NCBI RefSeq assembly: GCF_002878395.1
Contig: NC_061114.1
Span: forward strand, 147,813,229 to 147,877,228
DNA length: 64,000 nucleotides
Origin: Capsicum annuum
Lineage: Eukaryota; Streptophyta; Magnoliopsida; Solanales; Solanaceae
Direction of reading: 5' to 3'
This document shows positions 23,305 through 36,249 of the stretch, in pieces (the stretch's first letter is position 1; every line of letters starts with the position of its first letter). The translations under genes were made by a program, and so were the position numbers. The notes under the pieces are model-generated. The model saw only the letters and a list, made by a program, of their open reading frames with translations, was not told the origin of the DNA and searched no databases.

Positions 23305-24134
23305 TAGCCAATTTGATTTTGGCTATCGATTATAATCATATATTGATTATATTTACTGATTCAAGTTTGGATATGCATATTATGTAATGATGAGACACGT
23401 ATGTAACATATCTACCAAAATTTTAACATTTGGTTCCCGCGAACGAATAATCATTGAGTCTTCCTCTTTATAGACAACACATAAAAAGAGACCCACCAAC
23501 AGTCAAATAATTAGTGAACCTTAGAGATATAGAGATATTTCTATAATTAGTTCCTTTCTCTTCTATTTTTCTATCTCCTATCTATCTATTTTCTTTCGTT
23601 ATTTACTAGAGAAATTATGATCTAGAATTTGATCGTACACAAGTGTTCAGATCTATTATGACATAGCCTTGAGGCGCTCAACGACCTCTTTAACCTTTTA
23701 AAAACCTTTTTGGGCTTTAATTTTTTATCTAGAAGATTGTAATTACTCTATTCCAAATAACTTCTTGAGTTTTTTGTCCTTGAAAATTTTCTAAAATTGT
23801 ATTCCACAGTCCTGGATACAATTCTCTTTACGATTTATAGGGGGTCTTGATGAGTCGTAGGGCCTTGGTCGCAACTTAATACGAACAAGTGGATTAGTAT
23901 TCTACTATGAGTACTAGTGGCTCTCAACTAGTCGTCAATACTTCTAATAGCACTAAGTCATAAGATTTGTCAAAAGATTGTTGAAAGACAATGTCTTCGT
24001 TACAACGCGAAGCCACGTGTTATAAAAACTCATGACATATCATTATGTCCCAATCATAGGGTGCCAGTGTGTTATCCCAAATTGTTGTTGTATTAAGTAT
24101 GATAAATTCTTAAAAATCATTAAGTGTGGTTACA
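23305..24134. other. Unassigned DNA right of the compound insertion
   Basis: The first 70 bp carry the TTGATTATATTTACTG-TTCAAGT phrases seen left of 13746. The remainder, with a pyrimidine-rich stretch at about 23545-23600, shows no gene or element that I can name. Confidence 0.35.
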
Positions 24135-26364
24135 TGGAACACCTTGGATTATGAACCTTAGAAAATTCTTCATTTTCAGCTCATTGGACACCATACGACT
24201 TGTGGGTACTAGTCGTATGATGTGTTATAATTTAGGGTCCCTCCACTCATATGGAAATCAGTGTTGTTTTGCTACATTCCATCCAAGGTACCATCAAGGA
24301 TCTAACTAGACATAGGATAGTGTACGAGAGGTATACTACTAAATTAGATGATGTCCTATATCTAGCCTAGAGGATTTAGCCTAGCGTACGATATTGGAGG
24401 GTACCAATTGCAAGATTGGCTACGAGTTGGTCTAGCAACTCATATGTTGGAAAGTATTGGAGTTCATGTTGATGCCTAGGGTACTAGTTGTGTGTATCAA
24501 TCATATGCCTGTGTACAAACTAAGGGACGAGTCATACCCTCCTATGTACATTTTACATCTTTTAAGATGAGTACATTTTAGACATTTGCCTCCCTAAAAC
24601 CCGTTGGTCACCACATTATATAAAATGCTGTGGACTCCCATAAAATACTTTGAAACATCAAAACACATCAAAATCCTTTCTAAACTCTATCATGAAGATT
24701 GGGCTAGGGTTCTCCAAATATTTATCTAAAGGGTCAAGAGTCAAGTTTCATCTATGAATCATTGTGAATAAGTCATGTGAATCTTCCCTCATTATTTGTT
24801 ATTAAATTTAATTTTTTTTAAACATTGATTATGGTTCATTAATGGTGGTTGTCAAAACCAATATTTGGGATTTTGATGCCTATTGTTGAGTATTGTTTAC
24901 TCTTGGTTTAAATTGTGTTATACATGCTTTTGTTGATGGTTCACATTTATGGGTTCTTGGTAAAGGAGTTTTACCAATTAGGTAATGGTTCACCCTAAAC
25001 TTGATGGTTTTTACTTTTGTTTTCATCATGGTATGCCCTCATAGTGTTTTTGAAAATGCCAATGAGAATAAACTAGTCACATATTAATGGTGTTTTGAAC
25101 TAGGGTAATGGGATAATAAAAATGAAATGTCGATAAGTGGTTTTGTGAAGGCCTTTTTTGCCATGTAGTGATTTAAATGGAAACCCTGGTGGTTCAATTA
25201 TCTGAAAAGGTTTTGATTCCCTAAACATTGAATTGAATTAATTACTTTGTAAAGATAGTGGTTTTGAGTCCCAAAGTCGATTAATAATAGTGATGGCATG
25301 TTATACGCTTGCAAGAGAATTGTGTAGCAGGGCTATGAAAGTGGAGTCCAAAGGACTAACACCGAAAACTGCACTAGTCAATGTGGGTGTCATATGACTG
25401 GGTGGTCCGAGTGCCCCCACAGTAATTTTATTGGTGCTTAAGTCACCTTGATAATGCTTATGAAAAGTAGGTAAGTGGTTTTGTGAAGGCCTTTTTTGCC
25501 ATGTAGTGATTTAAATGGAAACCCTGGTGGTTCAATTATCTGAAAAGGTTTTGATTCCCTAAACATTGAATTGAATTAATTGCTTTGTAAAGATAGTGGG
25601 TTTGAGTCCCAAAGTCGATTAATAATGGTGATGGCATGTTATACGCTTGCAAGAGAATTGTGTAGCAGGGCTATGAAAGTGGAGTCCGAAGGACTAACAC
25701 CGAAAACTGCACTAGTCAGTATGGGTGTCATATGACAGGGTGGTTCGAGTCTCCTGAATGAATATATGAATGGGTGGTTCGAGTCCCCCCATAGTAATTT
25801 TATTAGTGCTTAAGTCACCTTGATAATGCTAGGAGGTTCGAGTCCCCTATATAGGCATATAAGGTTTTGGATATTCTCTGGTTCAGGCGGATACACGTAC
25901 TGGTACCCTTCTAGTTGGGGGAGAACTAGTCCCATATAGTTCGTGGGTGCCTTCTTTTACGAAGACTGTGCTACACAGACTAGGTTAATGATTTCAAAGT
26001 TCATGCTTATCTTTTTCCCTACCCCGGCAGGTATATATGTACATGAAAATATTACACTGGTTATATGAATTATTTGATAGGATTTGAACTGTTGGCATTA
26101 TTTTATTCTTATCCTTGAGTTATATGCTAGCACTCAAACTGCTAACAGTCTTTGACATTTTATCACCACGTGATGCTGTTGTTGGTCACATCCTTACACC
26201 TTCTACTCAATGATTGGACTCGAGAAAAACTTGCGTTGACTTGAAGTGGTTAGCTTTCATACTTCAGAAGCCTCAATTTCTTGCTTTAATATTTCTTATA
26301 TGGTTTTTGGTGTAGACTTTGACATTGGTTTTGTATATGGTCGGGGGCACAACACAACTAGACG
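24135..26364 (+). repeat. Truncated plus-strand LTR, family 2
   Basis: The start TGGAACACCTTGGATTATGA aligns with TGAAACACCCTAGTTTTGGG at 39878. Shared blocks continue (CATACGACT/GTCGTATG region, GTTCATGCT and TACCCCGGCAGGTATAT near 26000, and the GGTGTAG...GGGGCA stretch near 26310-26350). It breaks off at about 26364, where minus-strand integrase begins. Confidence 0.65.
25135..25830 (+). repeat. Tandem duplication of about 330 bp inside the family-2 LTR
   Basis: Copy 1 is 25135-25458 and copy 2 is 25473-25830, with AAGTGGTTTTGTGAAGGCC at the head of each. I count about six substitutions over the first 260 bp or so. Copy 2 carries an extra stretch of about 34 bp, itself a partial repeat of GGGTGGTTCGAGTC. 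The copies are far more alike than any two LTRs in the window. Confidence 0.85.
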
Positions 26365-27923
26365 ATGTCCCTAATCCTCTACAAAATGATTAGGCCTTAC
26401 GGGCAAGAAATGATCAGACTTGGTCATCCTATCCACGTTGACCCAAATTGAATCAAACTTACGACGGGACCGCGGAATACCAATAATGAAATCTATGTTA
26501 ATCAATTCTTATTCCCACAAAAGGAACTTGATTATTGGGGATATACCACTAGGCCTCAGGTGCTCGACCTTCACTTGTTGGCAAATCATACATTTAGCCA
26601 CAAAATTTACCACATCCCTCTACATGTTATTACCCCAGTAGATCTTTTTCAAATGATGATAAGTCTTTATAAAACCAAGATAAACCATACACCTCAACTC
26701 CTGCAACCAATTAACATCGAGAACACACACTCTACCTTTGTACCTCAAAATACCATCACTACTAATCTCAAAAACCTGGTCTTTATATTAACTTATATCA
26801 TTCTTGATCTACATCAAAATAGTATCCAAAATCAACCTCTTCTTTACCTCAACACAAAGAGATAACTTTACTATCTCATGAGGAATCACACCACAATCCA
26901 TGAAATCTAAAAGATGAACTCTAAGATTATCCAAATGGTGAATATTCTTCACCAAACCTCAGTTTTCCTCATCAATATAAGATAAGCTCCCCATGGATAA
27001 CCTGCTAAGATAATAAGCAACCATATTAGCTTTACCTGGGTGATAATAGTGGATCATGTCGTAGTCTTTGCGCAACTCAAGTCATCTCCTTTGCCTTAGA
27101 TTTAAATCCTTTGTGATAAACACATACTACAAGCTCTAATTAACGTAATATATGTCAAAATGAACTATATAAATGTAATGGCAGCAAATCAATGAGGTGA
27201 AGACCACCACCTACATCTCTAGGTCATGTGTTAGATAATTCTTCTTATGCACCATAAGATGCCTAAAAATCTATTCCACCTCCTTTCAACATTACATCAA
27301 TATACAACCTAGACTTACACAAGAAACATCATAATAAACAACAAAGCCATCAACATGCTTGATTAAGGTCAAAAGTATAGCAATGTCAACTTATCCTTCA
27401 ACTTCTCAAAGCCACCCTAACAAGAATCAGACTACAATACTTTTAACTTCTTCTGTGTCAACTAATGAATGAAGCAGTGATCGAAGAGAAACTCTCCACA
27501 ACCCACCTATAATACATGGCTAAACCCAAGAAACTCCAAATATCAATTTGAGTCGTGGGTCTTGTTCTTTTCTTAACAACCGTAACTTTCTATGGATCCA
27601 TCAGGATCCACTCACATTAAAGAACATGACTAAGAAAAGTAACATCATTCAACAAGAACTCACACTTGGAAAATTTAGCATATAAAAATTGATATTTTAG
27701 AGTCTAGAACACTATATGGAGGTAATTGTCATGATCCTCTTTACTCTTACAATACACCAATATATCATCAAAAAACACAATGATGAATGGTATAGAAATT
27801 AATAGAATACCTGGTTCATAAGATCCATAAATACTGTTAGGGCATTAGCCAAACAAAAAAACATCACCAAGAACTAATAATAGCCATATCTAGTGTGAAA
27901 AGTGGTCTTAGGGATATCAACCT
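26365..27923 (-). pseudogene. pol: Decayed Ty3/gypsy pol: RT, RNase H end and integrase start (host B)
   Basis: Read right to left on the minus strand. DIPKTTFHTRYGYY (about 27920-27878) and FFCLANALT (about 27858-27835) are RT. IIVFFDDILVYC (about 27790-27750) carries the F-DD catalytic pair. YHPGKANMVA and LSRLSMGSLSYIDEE (about 27045-26965) close RNase H. VVNFVAKCMICQQVKVEHLRP (about 26610-26550) is the integrase zinc-finger end with both Cys kept, and SIWVNVDRMTKSDHFLPV (about 26450-26400) is the integrase core start. It ends abruptly at about 26365 against a plus-strand LTR, so the rest of integrase and the 3' LTR are lost. Confidence 0.85.
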
Positions 27924-30199
27924 TGTAACGCCCCAGGAACCTATCCCAACACGTCACACGATGCTCAAGGTGACACGTGGCCTCAAGCTAACCCTCAAAG
28001 CCTGACATCACTTTTAGAACTCACTATAACACTAATCATGCTAAAATAGGGAAGAATAATCATGTCATGAACTTGAGCATACTTAATTATGAAGAAATAC
28101 TGGCCTGTACAAACAAAATATTAAAATTTCTGTACATACTGGTACTCCAGTCTAACAAAAGCCTCTACTATATAAGACTGAGGAGCAATTAGGACAGATC
28201 CCCAACTGAACTCATACTGAACAGAAAATAAACAACCATCTACTAATAAGGTAAAATCAGGGACATAGGTCCTCAAACTATGAGGACTCACCAACTGCAG
28301 AAATGTACATAAAGGTGCTCAAAAATTACTCACTATTGAGACTGAGCACCTGAACCTACATCATGTGAAAATATAAAACACAAAGGAGTATGAGAATCAT
28401 TACTTAGGAATGTACTGAGTATGTGGGGGTGTATGCAGCATTATAAACATTATCATAAATATATAAGAAAATCATGCATGCTGTAAATAATAACTCTCTT
28501 CGCTTGAATTAGCTGAAATATATTCCTTGTAAATCATCAATAGTAATGCAAGAATTGTAAATCTCATAAATCATTATACACAACTCAAACTTTTCAACTC
28601 AACACTTAGAGTAACTTTGTGAATCCAGAAATATAAACTCTTATGGACTTGGGAGTTTCTTAAAACCAACATAAACCATGTGAGCTTACATGGAGTGCAA
28701 CGTTTTGCCCATGTTAGGGAGAGTTGTCCTATCCTTGCTATCATAGTAGAACCTTAACTTTAGTGATCACTGTCTTCGTCTTTGGCCCTTAATCTTTATC
28801 CTATGGTGGTGCATAGTTCTGGGGAAGCAGGATGCACTGAACCCACACTTCCCGCTCAGTGCTAAATACTACTCCCAGACTCAAGCTCAGAACACGTTAG
28901 GAAATCCACCTTAATCAACCCAAGGGTCTACCATAGTGACCAAAATCATTAATATATCTTATCGGTAAATCATAAATAATTTCTAGATTCCTAACTCAAC
29001 TCAACTGAAAATAATCTTTCTCAACATCAAGTGGACTTGCTCATTAAATCATATCAAATGTCAAAACTTCAAGAAAGACTTACAAGATTCATTCTTGACT
29101 CTTAAAATCAAACGTCAATATATATATTCAATAATTAACTTTTCATGGAAAAGCTTAAATCATGACTCTTATCATTTATCACTTGGAAATCGTCGATCCT
29201 AATTAATAGTAGCAATATACAATTCATAGCATAAGTTCTCAATTTAGGAAATAAAACAATGTAATAGTCATGTATATCAATCTTGAATATCTCAATTCTA
29301 ATAACTAAATAATAAAGTAATTTCGGTATAAACCCACTTTGCACAATCATGAAATTCCAATAGAAAAATAAATTCTTTGGGCACAAGAATGAAAGGATAT
29401 TCTTGTTCAAGCCCCACATACCTTGATTATGATTTTGAGATGAAGAAACTTGATTGAAACTTCTTTTCCCAGTTCTTAAGTTAGGGTTCTTGATGTTATT
29501 GACTTGGAAGTTTTGAATCTTGAACTAATTTTGAAAACTACGGCTAAATTTTGAGATGTTTAGACAAGAATTGGATGGGACTTTTGAGAGAGACCCTAGC
29601 TTTTTGATGGAATGGAAGAGGAAAATGAGGATTTTCTCCTCTATTTGTATATATAAAGTGGGTAAGGACGGGTGGTAAGACCAAAATACCCTTAACAAAA
29701 TTCTAGAACTAAACCCTGATTTTTGTCACTTGTGCAACGTGCCATGATTGCGGACCTTTACTAGATTTTGACAATTGGGAAACTTCACAGTGGCGCGATA
29801 CGGTGAAGTAGCCTTTACCACCTTCGTCGTGACCTGGAAGGGCAGCGCTATGCGATGGAATCACGTTGGTGCACTGGAATTTGAAAATTTTGATATTGAA
29901 ACTTGGTGCGGCTCTCCAATATCGCGTAGGATCACTGGAAAATGATAATTGTCATTTTGGTTGTCTTCGCGACGCGCTAAAGTGCCAGGTGGCACACTAT
30001 TTCACTAAAATGGCTCTAACTCTTCACCCGAGTGTTAGATTTGGGCAAATTCGATATCGATAGAAAGCTTATTCAATTCTCCGTATGAAAAAACTTGAAA
30101 TTAGAGAAATACCAGATGTTTTAAACATCAATCACTTTGGAAGTCTTACCATTTGCTCAAAAGACGGAGTTAGTCTTATGGAACAATCGGGGTATTACA
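27924..30199 (-). mobile_element. Solo LTR, family 1, inside host B RT
   Basis: TGTAACGCCCC to GGGGTATTACA, about 2.28 kb, is collinear with 5606-8374 (for example the CTTCGCTTGAATTA block). Both flanks carry AACCT (27919-27923; at the right end the A is shared with the LTR terminus). Removing it restores the host RT order KIKE-VDIPKT. No primer site or internal region adjoins, so this is a recombined solo LTR. Confidence 0.9.
29648..29661 (-). promoter_or_regulatory. TATA box of the solo LTR
   Basis: TTTATATATAC on the minus strand lies at the position equivalent to 7579-7588 in the complete copy, with a CG-containing patch (about 29730-29990) just upstream in the direction of transcription. 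Confidence 0.45.
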
Positions 30200-31250
30200 A
30201 CCTCCTTAATCTTCAACTAACGATAACTCGACTGAACATCAATTGCAATAAAGTAATTTGCACCCTAAACCTTGTCAAAAAGGTTCTCAATCCTTGGAAG
30301 AGGATACTAATTCTTAACCATTACCTTATTCAATTGGAGATAATCTATACACAATAGAAGGAAAGAATCCTTCGGGCACATGAAGAAAATAAGAGCACCC
30401 CACTTAGAAAACTAGGGTGAATAAAGCCCTTATCAAGAAGATCTTTAAACTTCTTCTTAAGTTCTTTCAACTAGACAGAGCCATGATATAAGGAGGGATA
30501 AAGATAGGATGACTACTCGGGTGTAGTTCAAACCCAAAGTCTATTTCCTTATAGGGAGGAATACATTGAATATCCTTAGAGAAAATAATTAGAAACTAAT
30601 TAACTATAGGAATATATTTCAAAGAAAGGCTATCAATATTAGATTCCCTAACGTGAAATATATTGTATAAACATCTTTTTGTAAAAATCTTTTGGACTCT
30701 TAAAAAAGAAATGAATCTTTCCTAGGTACTAGGGAAATCTCTTTTTAATCTATGGCCGGCTAATAAGGAAATTTGAAAATGACCTTATGTGTCCGACATT
30801 CTATAGAGGCAGAACATGAATGGAGCAAATCCAACCCCAAGATAACATCAGAGACTAATATGTTAAACTCTATTTGATCCATTAACATCACCGTAAAACA
30901 AATAGATTCAACAAAACCCTTACATACTCTTCTAGCTACAACAAATTCACCCACAAGGGTAGACACAGAAAAGGATCAGGAATGCACTAAAGACTGAAGC
31001 ATAAATTCATAACCACATATAAAGTGACATAAGATAGACTAGAACTCGGATCATTAAACAATACATATCATGAGAGAAGAACTTCAACGTACCAGCGATA
31101 ATGTTGTGAGATGCCTTAAATTCCTGATGGGTGATGATGTCAAAGAGATGATTCTGGCTAGTTCCTGTACTAAAAGGTGCACCCTTTGGTACAAGAGCAA
31201 GTGATCCAGCAACTGCAACTTTATTTACCCTAAATGCAACCCTAGAAGGT
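30200..31250 (-). pseudogene. pol: Decayed protease and start of RT (host B)
   Basis: On the minus strand, MSTLVGEFVVARRVCKG to HKVIFKFPY (30966-30760) is an open 68-codon stretch of chromovirus protease C-terminus (DVILGLDLLHSC). KWGALIFFMCPKDSFLLCID (about 30405-30345) matches the early RT motif, and YPLPRIENLFDKV...YFIAIDVQSSYR (about 30310-30220) the next, reading into the solo-LTR site. Two stops, DKV*GA and YR*LKI, are TAG where relatives have CAG. Confidence 0.8.
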
Positions 31251-32420
31251 CAATGTAGCTATGTGTGACGAAGCTTACCATACTTAAAGCACTTATTCCT
31301 CCTTAATCACACACTCTATGATGTACCATACCATAAAAATAAAAAGGACGATAATATGGAGACAAATGACATCTAGTAACCTGCGACTGGGCACCATCAG
31401 CCCTATATCCACTGTCAGTCTAGAATCAATAATTACTGGATCACTTAGATTATAAAGCTATAGCCATAGAGTAAGAACCAAAATTTCCAATTTTTTCTTA
31501 GATCACTAGTTGCCATTTATTCCATAATTCTGTTGGACTCCACTCTTCTCGAAATACCAAAATTTTGTACACTGCCTCTCTTTATACCATCTTATTTTTT
31601 CTTTTCACCTTTAACTTACTGCCTATAAACTATAAGCCAAGCGATATCCATGTTATTGTTCAGCATTGTAGCCTTGCACTCACGGAACCAGTTATCGGAT
31701 AACCCATAAGAAAATATGCTCATCCTTGCACTCATGCCAGACACTAGCTCAAGAGGATAATAGGATAATTGATGAAATATTGAGGCATACTCTTTCAAAG
31801 TTATCCTACCCTACTTTAGATTCACAAACTCATCAATATTTTCCTCCCTTAACTATTGAGAATTGAAGCGATCAAGAAAAGTACCTCATATGTTATACCA
31901 TATAGATAGCTCAACATTATCTTATCCCGATTGGTCCCACTCCTCATACCACTTATATGCCATATCCATCAACTGATATGCAATAAATTCCATGAATTCA
32001 GAGTTACAAGCTGTATCACTTAAAAAATTGATTCCATCTCATCTATGAACCCGCTAGGATCCTCTTCAACCTTATACCTAGTACACTTTGGGGGATTAAG
32101 ACTTATGAAATGGCACACTCTAGTGACCTCAAAATATGGAGAAGTAGAACCAACACGATCAGGCTGATGTAATAAAGAAGTTACTAGCTTAGTCAGTAGA
32201 TAAATATACTATTGAAACTCAACATTGGAAATGTATCCTTGGGATGGTGGGGCTTGATCATCATTAGCTCAAGGGGCCTTAGAAGGAATTGTAAAAATTA
32301 TTAGAACTTTATAAGAGGCCATATAATTAGAAGTTGGGGCCCAAGACTGGGTTTGAATTTTATAAGTAAGACAAGTTCTATCCATATTGTCCATGGGCGA
32401 GACAGAAAATCTTCCATCTT
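31251..32420 (-). pseudogene. gag: Decayed gag (host B)
   Basis: On the minus strand, EEDPSGFIDEMESIF (about 32070-32025), ENIDEFVNLK (about 31850-31820) and MKEYASIFHQLSYYPLELV (31798-31740), then NNNMDIAWLIVYRQ, follow the order of chromovirus gag. A 60-codon section (31798-31616) is open. The zinc knuckle should lie about 31250-31560 but is not readable. Confidence 0.75.
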
Positions 32421-32570
32421 TAAGTCTATGGCCTAAAACTAAAATACAAGAAAGGGAAATATTTCAAAATGCCTCGTTTCCTCTCCTTTATAATTGTGGC
32501 ATGCTACATACCTATAAAAGAGACTCTACTTGACTAGACTTTGTAGAGACCAAATTGAACATGAACCTAG

Positions 32571-32583
32571 GGCTCTGATACGA
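32571..32583 (-). promoter_or_regulatory. Primer-binding site, tRNA-Met type, slightly decayed
   Basis: TTCGTATCAGAGCC on the minus strand, next to the LTR beginning at 32587; one difference from the consensus. Confidence 0.8.
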
Positions 32584-32586
32584 ACT

Positions 32587-34782
32587 TGTAACAACCCAAA
32601 CAAGGGCGTGGTCGTGATGAGTATCCCAAATCAACGAAGGACCACAAACCATACTTTCTACTTAGCAAACCAGAACATAATAAAGCTAGCTACAAATGAA
32701 TTATGAATGTATAGTGAGATAAAATAATGTAAGGTCAAAGTAGTTTAAGAATATCCCCAACAATACCCAGTCTACATTAATCCACAAAGCCTCTAGCAAA
32801 ACAAAATTCTTCTAAGTTGGGACATGCCTCGAACGATAGCCAAAAACAAGTTGCAAGAAAAATTTATTATAATAGATAAACCAAGAAGAAATGAACTTTT
32901 GAAAGAAAGAGTCGCACCAATTCAAGTTAATTGCTGACGACCTAAAAATCCTATTACTGTGCAGAAAAAGCTAAGTGTCTTTATGTCCTGTATCACATGG
33001 GGATACAACATCCAGAGATGGTTAGTGGGTTAAGTGCTAACAGATAATGAAGGTATAAGGTGTAAAATAATGTCATGATCTGTAGTTTAAAATTATTCTA
33101 AATCATTGCAAATTACCATACATAAATACACGCACATACAAATATACACATACATATATATAAAAAAAATTATATCGGGTTAGGAACAAGGTTTAGCATG
33201 AACTTTAAAACATTAACCCAGACTGTGTAGATAAACTATCATGAAAAAAGATCCATGAGCTATATCGATTAAGATCTTCCCCAGTCGGGAGGGCCAAGAG
33301 CATGTAGCCACACGAACTAGAGAATAATTACATGTACATACGTACCATGGTAGACTAAAACTTCCTAGTAATATATCAATGGAGACTTATAAGAACCTAG
33401 TTTTATAAAATAGGGGACTAGAACCACCCAATTATGTAATAAGGGGGACTCAAACCACCTAGTTATTTTGACCCCCATGCCAGCAAACATAGTTTCTAGT
33501 ATTCGTGCATCAGGATCTCCACTTTCACTGCCTAGCTACACAACCCCCTTTAAGCCTAATTAAATAGCTTTTCACACATTGTTCTTTCATTGAACCAATT
33601 CATTCATTAAGGCATACCATTGGTATCGTCAAACCAATTTCACTTGCAAGCTAACATTATCATGCTATATTAATTATCTATCATGTGACAGAATTCATGA
33701 CACCTAATTTATATTATTCATTCATACGGGGTATAATTCCCAAAGATCAATAAAATCATTCAATGGTCCATTAGCCTTTTATGCCATGCAGTAGTACAAG
33801 TGAACAACTCAAACCATGTGACGATACCATATTTCAATATTGATTTCACAAATTGGTTGAGGGAATGCAATTTCCAAAACCAAATCCCAAGCCAAAATCA
33901 TCAAATTGATGGAAATCACGACACGTTCTTTTATTTACCATACCTATGCATCCCACTCGTTCAACACCATTATTCAAGCAAAAACTATGCATAACAAATC
34001 ATTGGAAAAAAATTTAAGAATCAACCACGCAAAAGCCCTCAACTCATATAAAAATCCACGGAAATATTTGCATAAGAAAACATATAAATTCATGCCTTGA
34101 TGTAAAACATGTTAAGGGTAGATTAACATGCCTGATAGTATCACAAAAATGGAGGGAATTCAACCTTGGAAGCTCTAGACAATCAAACTTGAGAAACCCT
34201 AGGTATTTTTTTACCTAGGGATTTGAGACAGTAAAGAGAATGTTTTTATTTTTTAAATCATTAAATAATACCCAAAAGGTGTTTTATGGTTGTGGGTCTT
34301 CAGTGAGGAAAAAGTTAATTTACCAACATGCCCTCAATGAAAGGCTTAAAATTTATCGTTAGTGAAAACTAGTCACCATATGACTCATAGGGTCTCTTTC
34401 TTACTTGTCACCATGACTCATAATAAAAGCAGTACCACAAGGCATCCTCTCAGGTCAGGTCATGATTCTGACCCTATTTCTTATGAACAAACCATACACC
34501 TTTTATAGTCATAATAATGGTCACAACTTAAAACATAGGCAATCACAGTAGTGAGACTATGAGTCACATATTAAGATTCATAATATCTCACCACAACTTA
34601 TCGAGTCTAAACCGTAGTCAGGATCAAAACCTTATGGAAATCATGGACAATGTTCTAGTCATGCTATGATTTGGGTCAAATGACCCATAAGGAGTCATCA
34701 TGATTCATTAGGTCTAGTCATTTTCTGGGTTGTTAGTTTAAAGTTCAAGAAATTTCAAAGGAGCAAAATTTGGGTTGTTACA
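32587..34782 (-). repeat. 5' LTR of host B, family 2
   Basis: TGTAACAACCCAAA and TTTGGGTTGTTACA are perfect 14-bp inverted ends; length 2196 bp. The reverse complement shares blocks with the plus-strand copies at 24135 and 39878 (GTTCGTGTGGCTACA, TGGGTGGTTCTAGTC). Confidence 0.85.
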
Positions 34783-36101
34783 ATTAGGAAAGCACATCAC
34801 AACATTAATTTGAGATCTCTTTCTATCTTATAATTCCCACCTTCTTATTTGGTTAACTTGAGACCCAAAAGGTTGTAGTAAATATGGGATCTAGGTCAAG
34901 GGTTAGTAACACGACACTCTAAGACACACAAGGTCTAGAGTGAGATTTTCCAATGAGTTCGTAAGGCGGTTGGTGATACATTACTTGTTAGATTTTGCAT
35001 GCTAGATATCAGAATAGTTCAACATTGCATGATAAATATACGAAGTTAGAAGCCAGAGGAACACAAGCCTAGTGTTCTTCTTAGGTTGTTTACAACCAAA
35101 ACTATCCAAATCAAATTACTTTTACCATTTTAACAAATCTCTTCTTTTTTACTTTTCCATACTATTTGATGATTTAAAAAAGTTCAACCAGCATATCTAA
35201 TGCATTTCCATGTGGATAGACCCCAACCTAGTTGGGTTACTATTCCTTGAAAACGACCGTATTATCTTTTAATTGGAGGTGAAATTTTGGGGACATCAAG
35301 TATATAATTCTAAGGCACTTTCTTGGTATTGTATGAACATCATTCCTAGGTTCTAATCAATATTTATTTTATTGGAGTTGATTAGTTATTTTAAGTTCAT
35401 GACAATGTCTTCATTTATGAATTCTCATTGTATTCTAACAATTATGAGTAGGAAAATCCTATAACTAGGGTCATGAGAAGCATAGTAAATAAGAATACTA
35501 GGTCAGGTACAAAATCAATCTAGAATGTTGTGCTAGCATATATTGCTATTTCCATTGGTATGATTTCTCTTCTAATGGATTTAGGAATTTCAAACTTTTC
35601 TTTATTCTGTACTTACTCGGTAGAGAGGTATAGATTAGGGAAAGGGAATAATAATAGTAAATTGCAGCCATCAACTTTTATGTAAGAACTAGAGCCGCAT
35701 CATGAATAGTTTATTTGAGATCAAAAAGAAGAATTAGAAATTGAATGCTCTAAGTCTAGAAGGGAATGAGTGAAATTCATCTATAACAAGGTTGAAACAC
35801 ATTTATGTCATCCATATCTTGAAATATTTTGCAAGAAATCTATTTGGATAGACTTTTAGTATGAACAACCTATGGAGTTATGAAGTCACGGGGATCATAA
35901 TCCAAGTGTTCATATATATAATATTAATTACTAATCTAACAAATCAATTCATTACTAGTAATTTTTTCTTTCACAAAACCCCAATTTTTTACTTACTTCC
36001 AAATAAATTAGAAAAATACTTAATGCTTTAGTCTTATTCCCTATGGGAAGGACTCCAACCTAGTATAGTTCTATATTTAATTAGTGACGACTTTATATTT
36101 T
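34783..36101 (+). repeat. Athila/Tat-like LTR ends, duplicated
   Basis: The stretch TCCATGTGGATAGACCCCAACC (35205-35230) and its sibling CCCTATGGGAAGGACTCCAACC (about 36040-36062) match the typical 3' end of Athila/Tat LTRs (CCCTGTGGA...GACCC...). The two sites lie about 830 bp apart, with similar upstream T-rich DNA. The left boundary is unknown. Confidence 0.45.
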
Positions 36102-36123
36102 TGGGACGTGTAATTTGGGGGAG
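36102..36123 (+). promoter_or_regulatory. Degenerate tRNA-Asp-type primer-binding site
   Basis: TTTTGGGACGTGTAATTTGGGG resembles the Athila/Tat site TGGCGCCGTTGCCGGGGA with several transitions, and it directly follows the LTR-end motif. Confidence 0.45.
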
Positions 36124-36249
36124 ATAAAAGTTTTTCTCAATTGCTAGTGAATATGGTTACAGAGTTGAATAATTATATTTACGGGTTGTTGTTGTCATAT
36201 GCTAAATTTACTTATCGATTTTTTCTAAGGCACACATCGATGTATATCC

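Noticed and set aside
26560..26865. 101-codon open frame on the plus strand
   Set aside because: It is the antisense of decayed integrase (zinc-finger motif CMICQQVK on the minus strand).
30085..30357. 90-codon plus-strand frame
   Set aside because: It spans the right end of the solo LTR and the antisense of host RT; not a gene.
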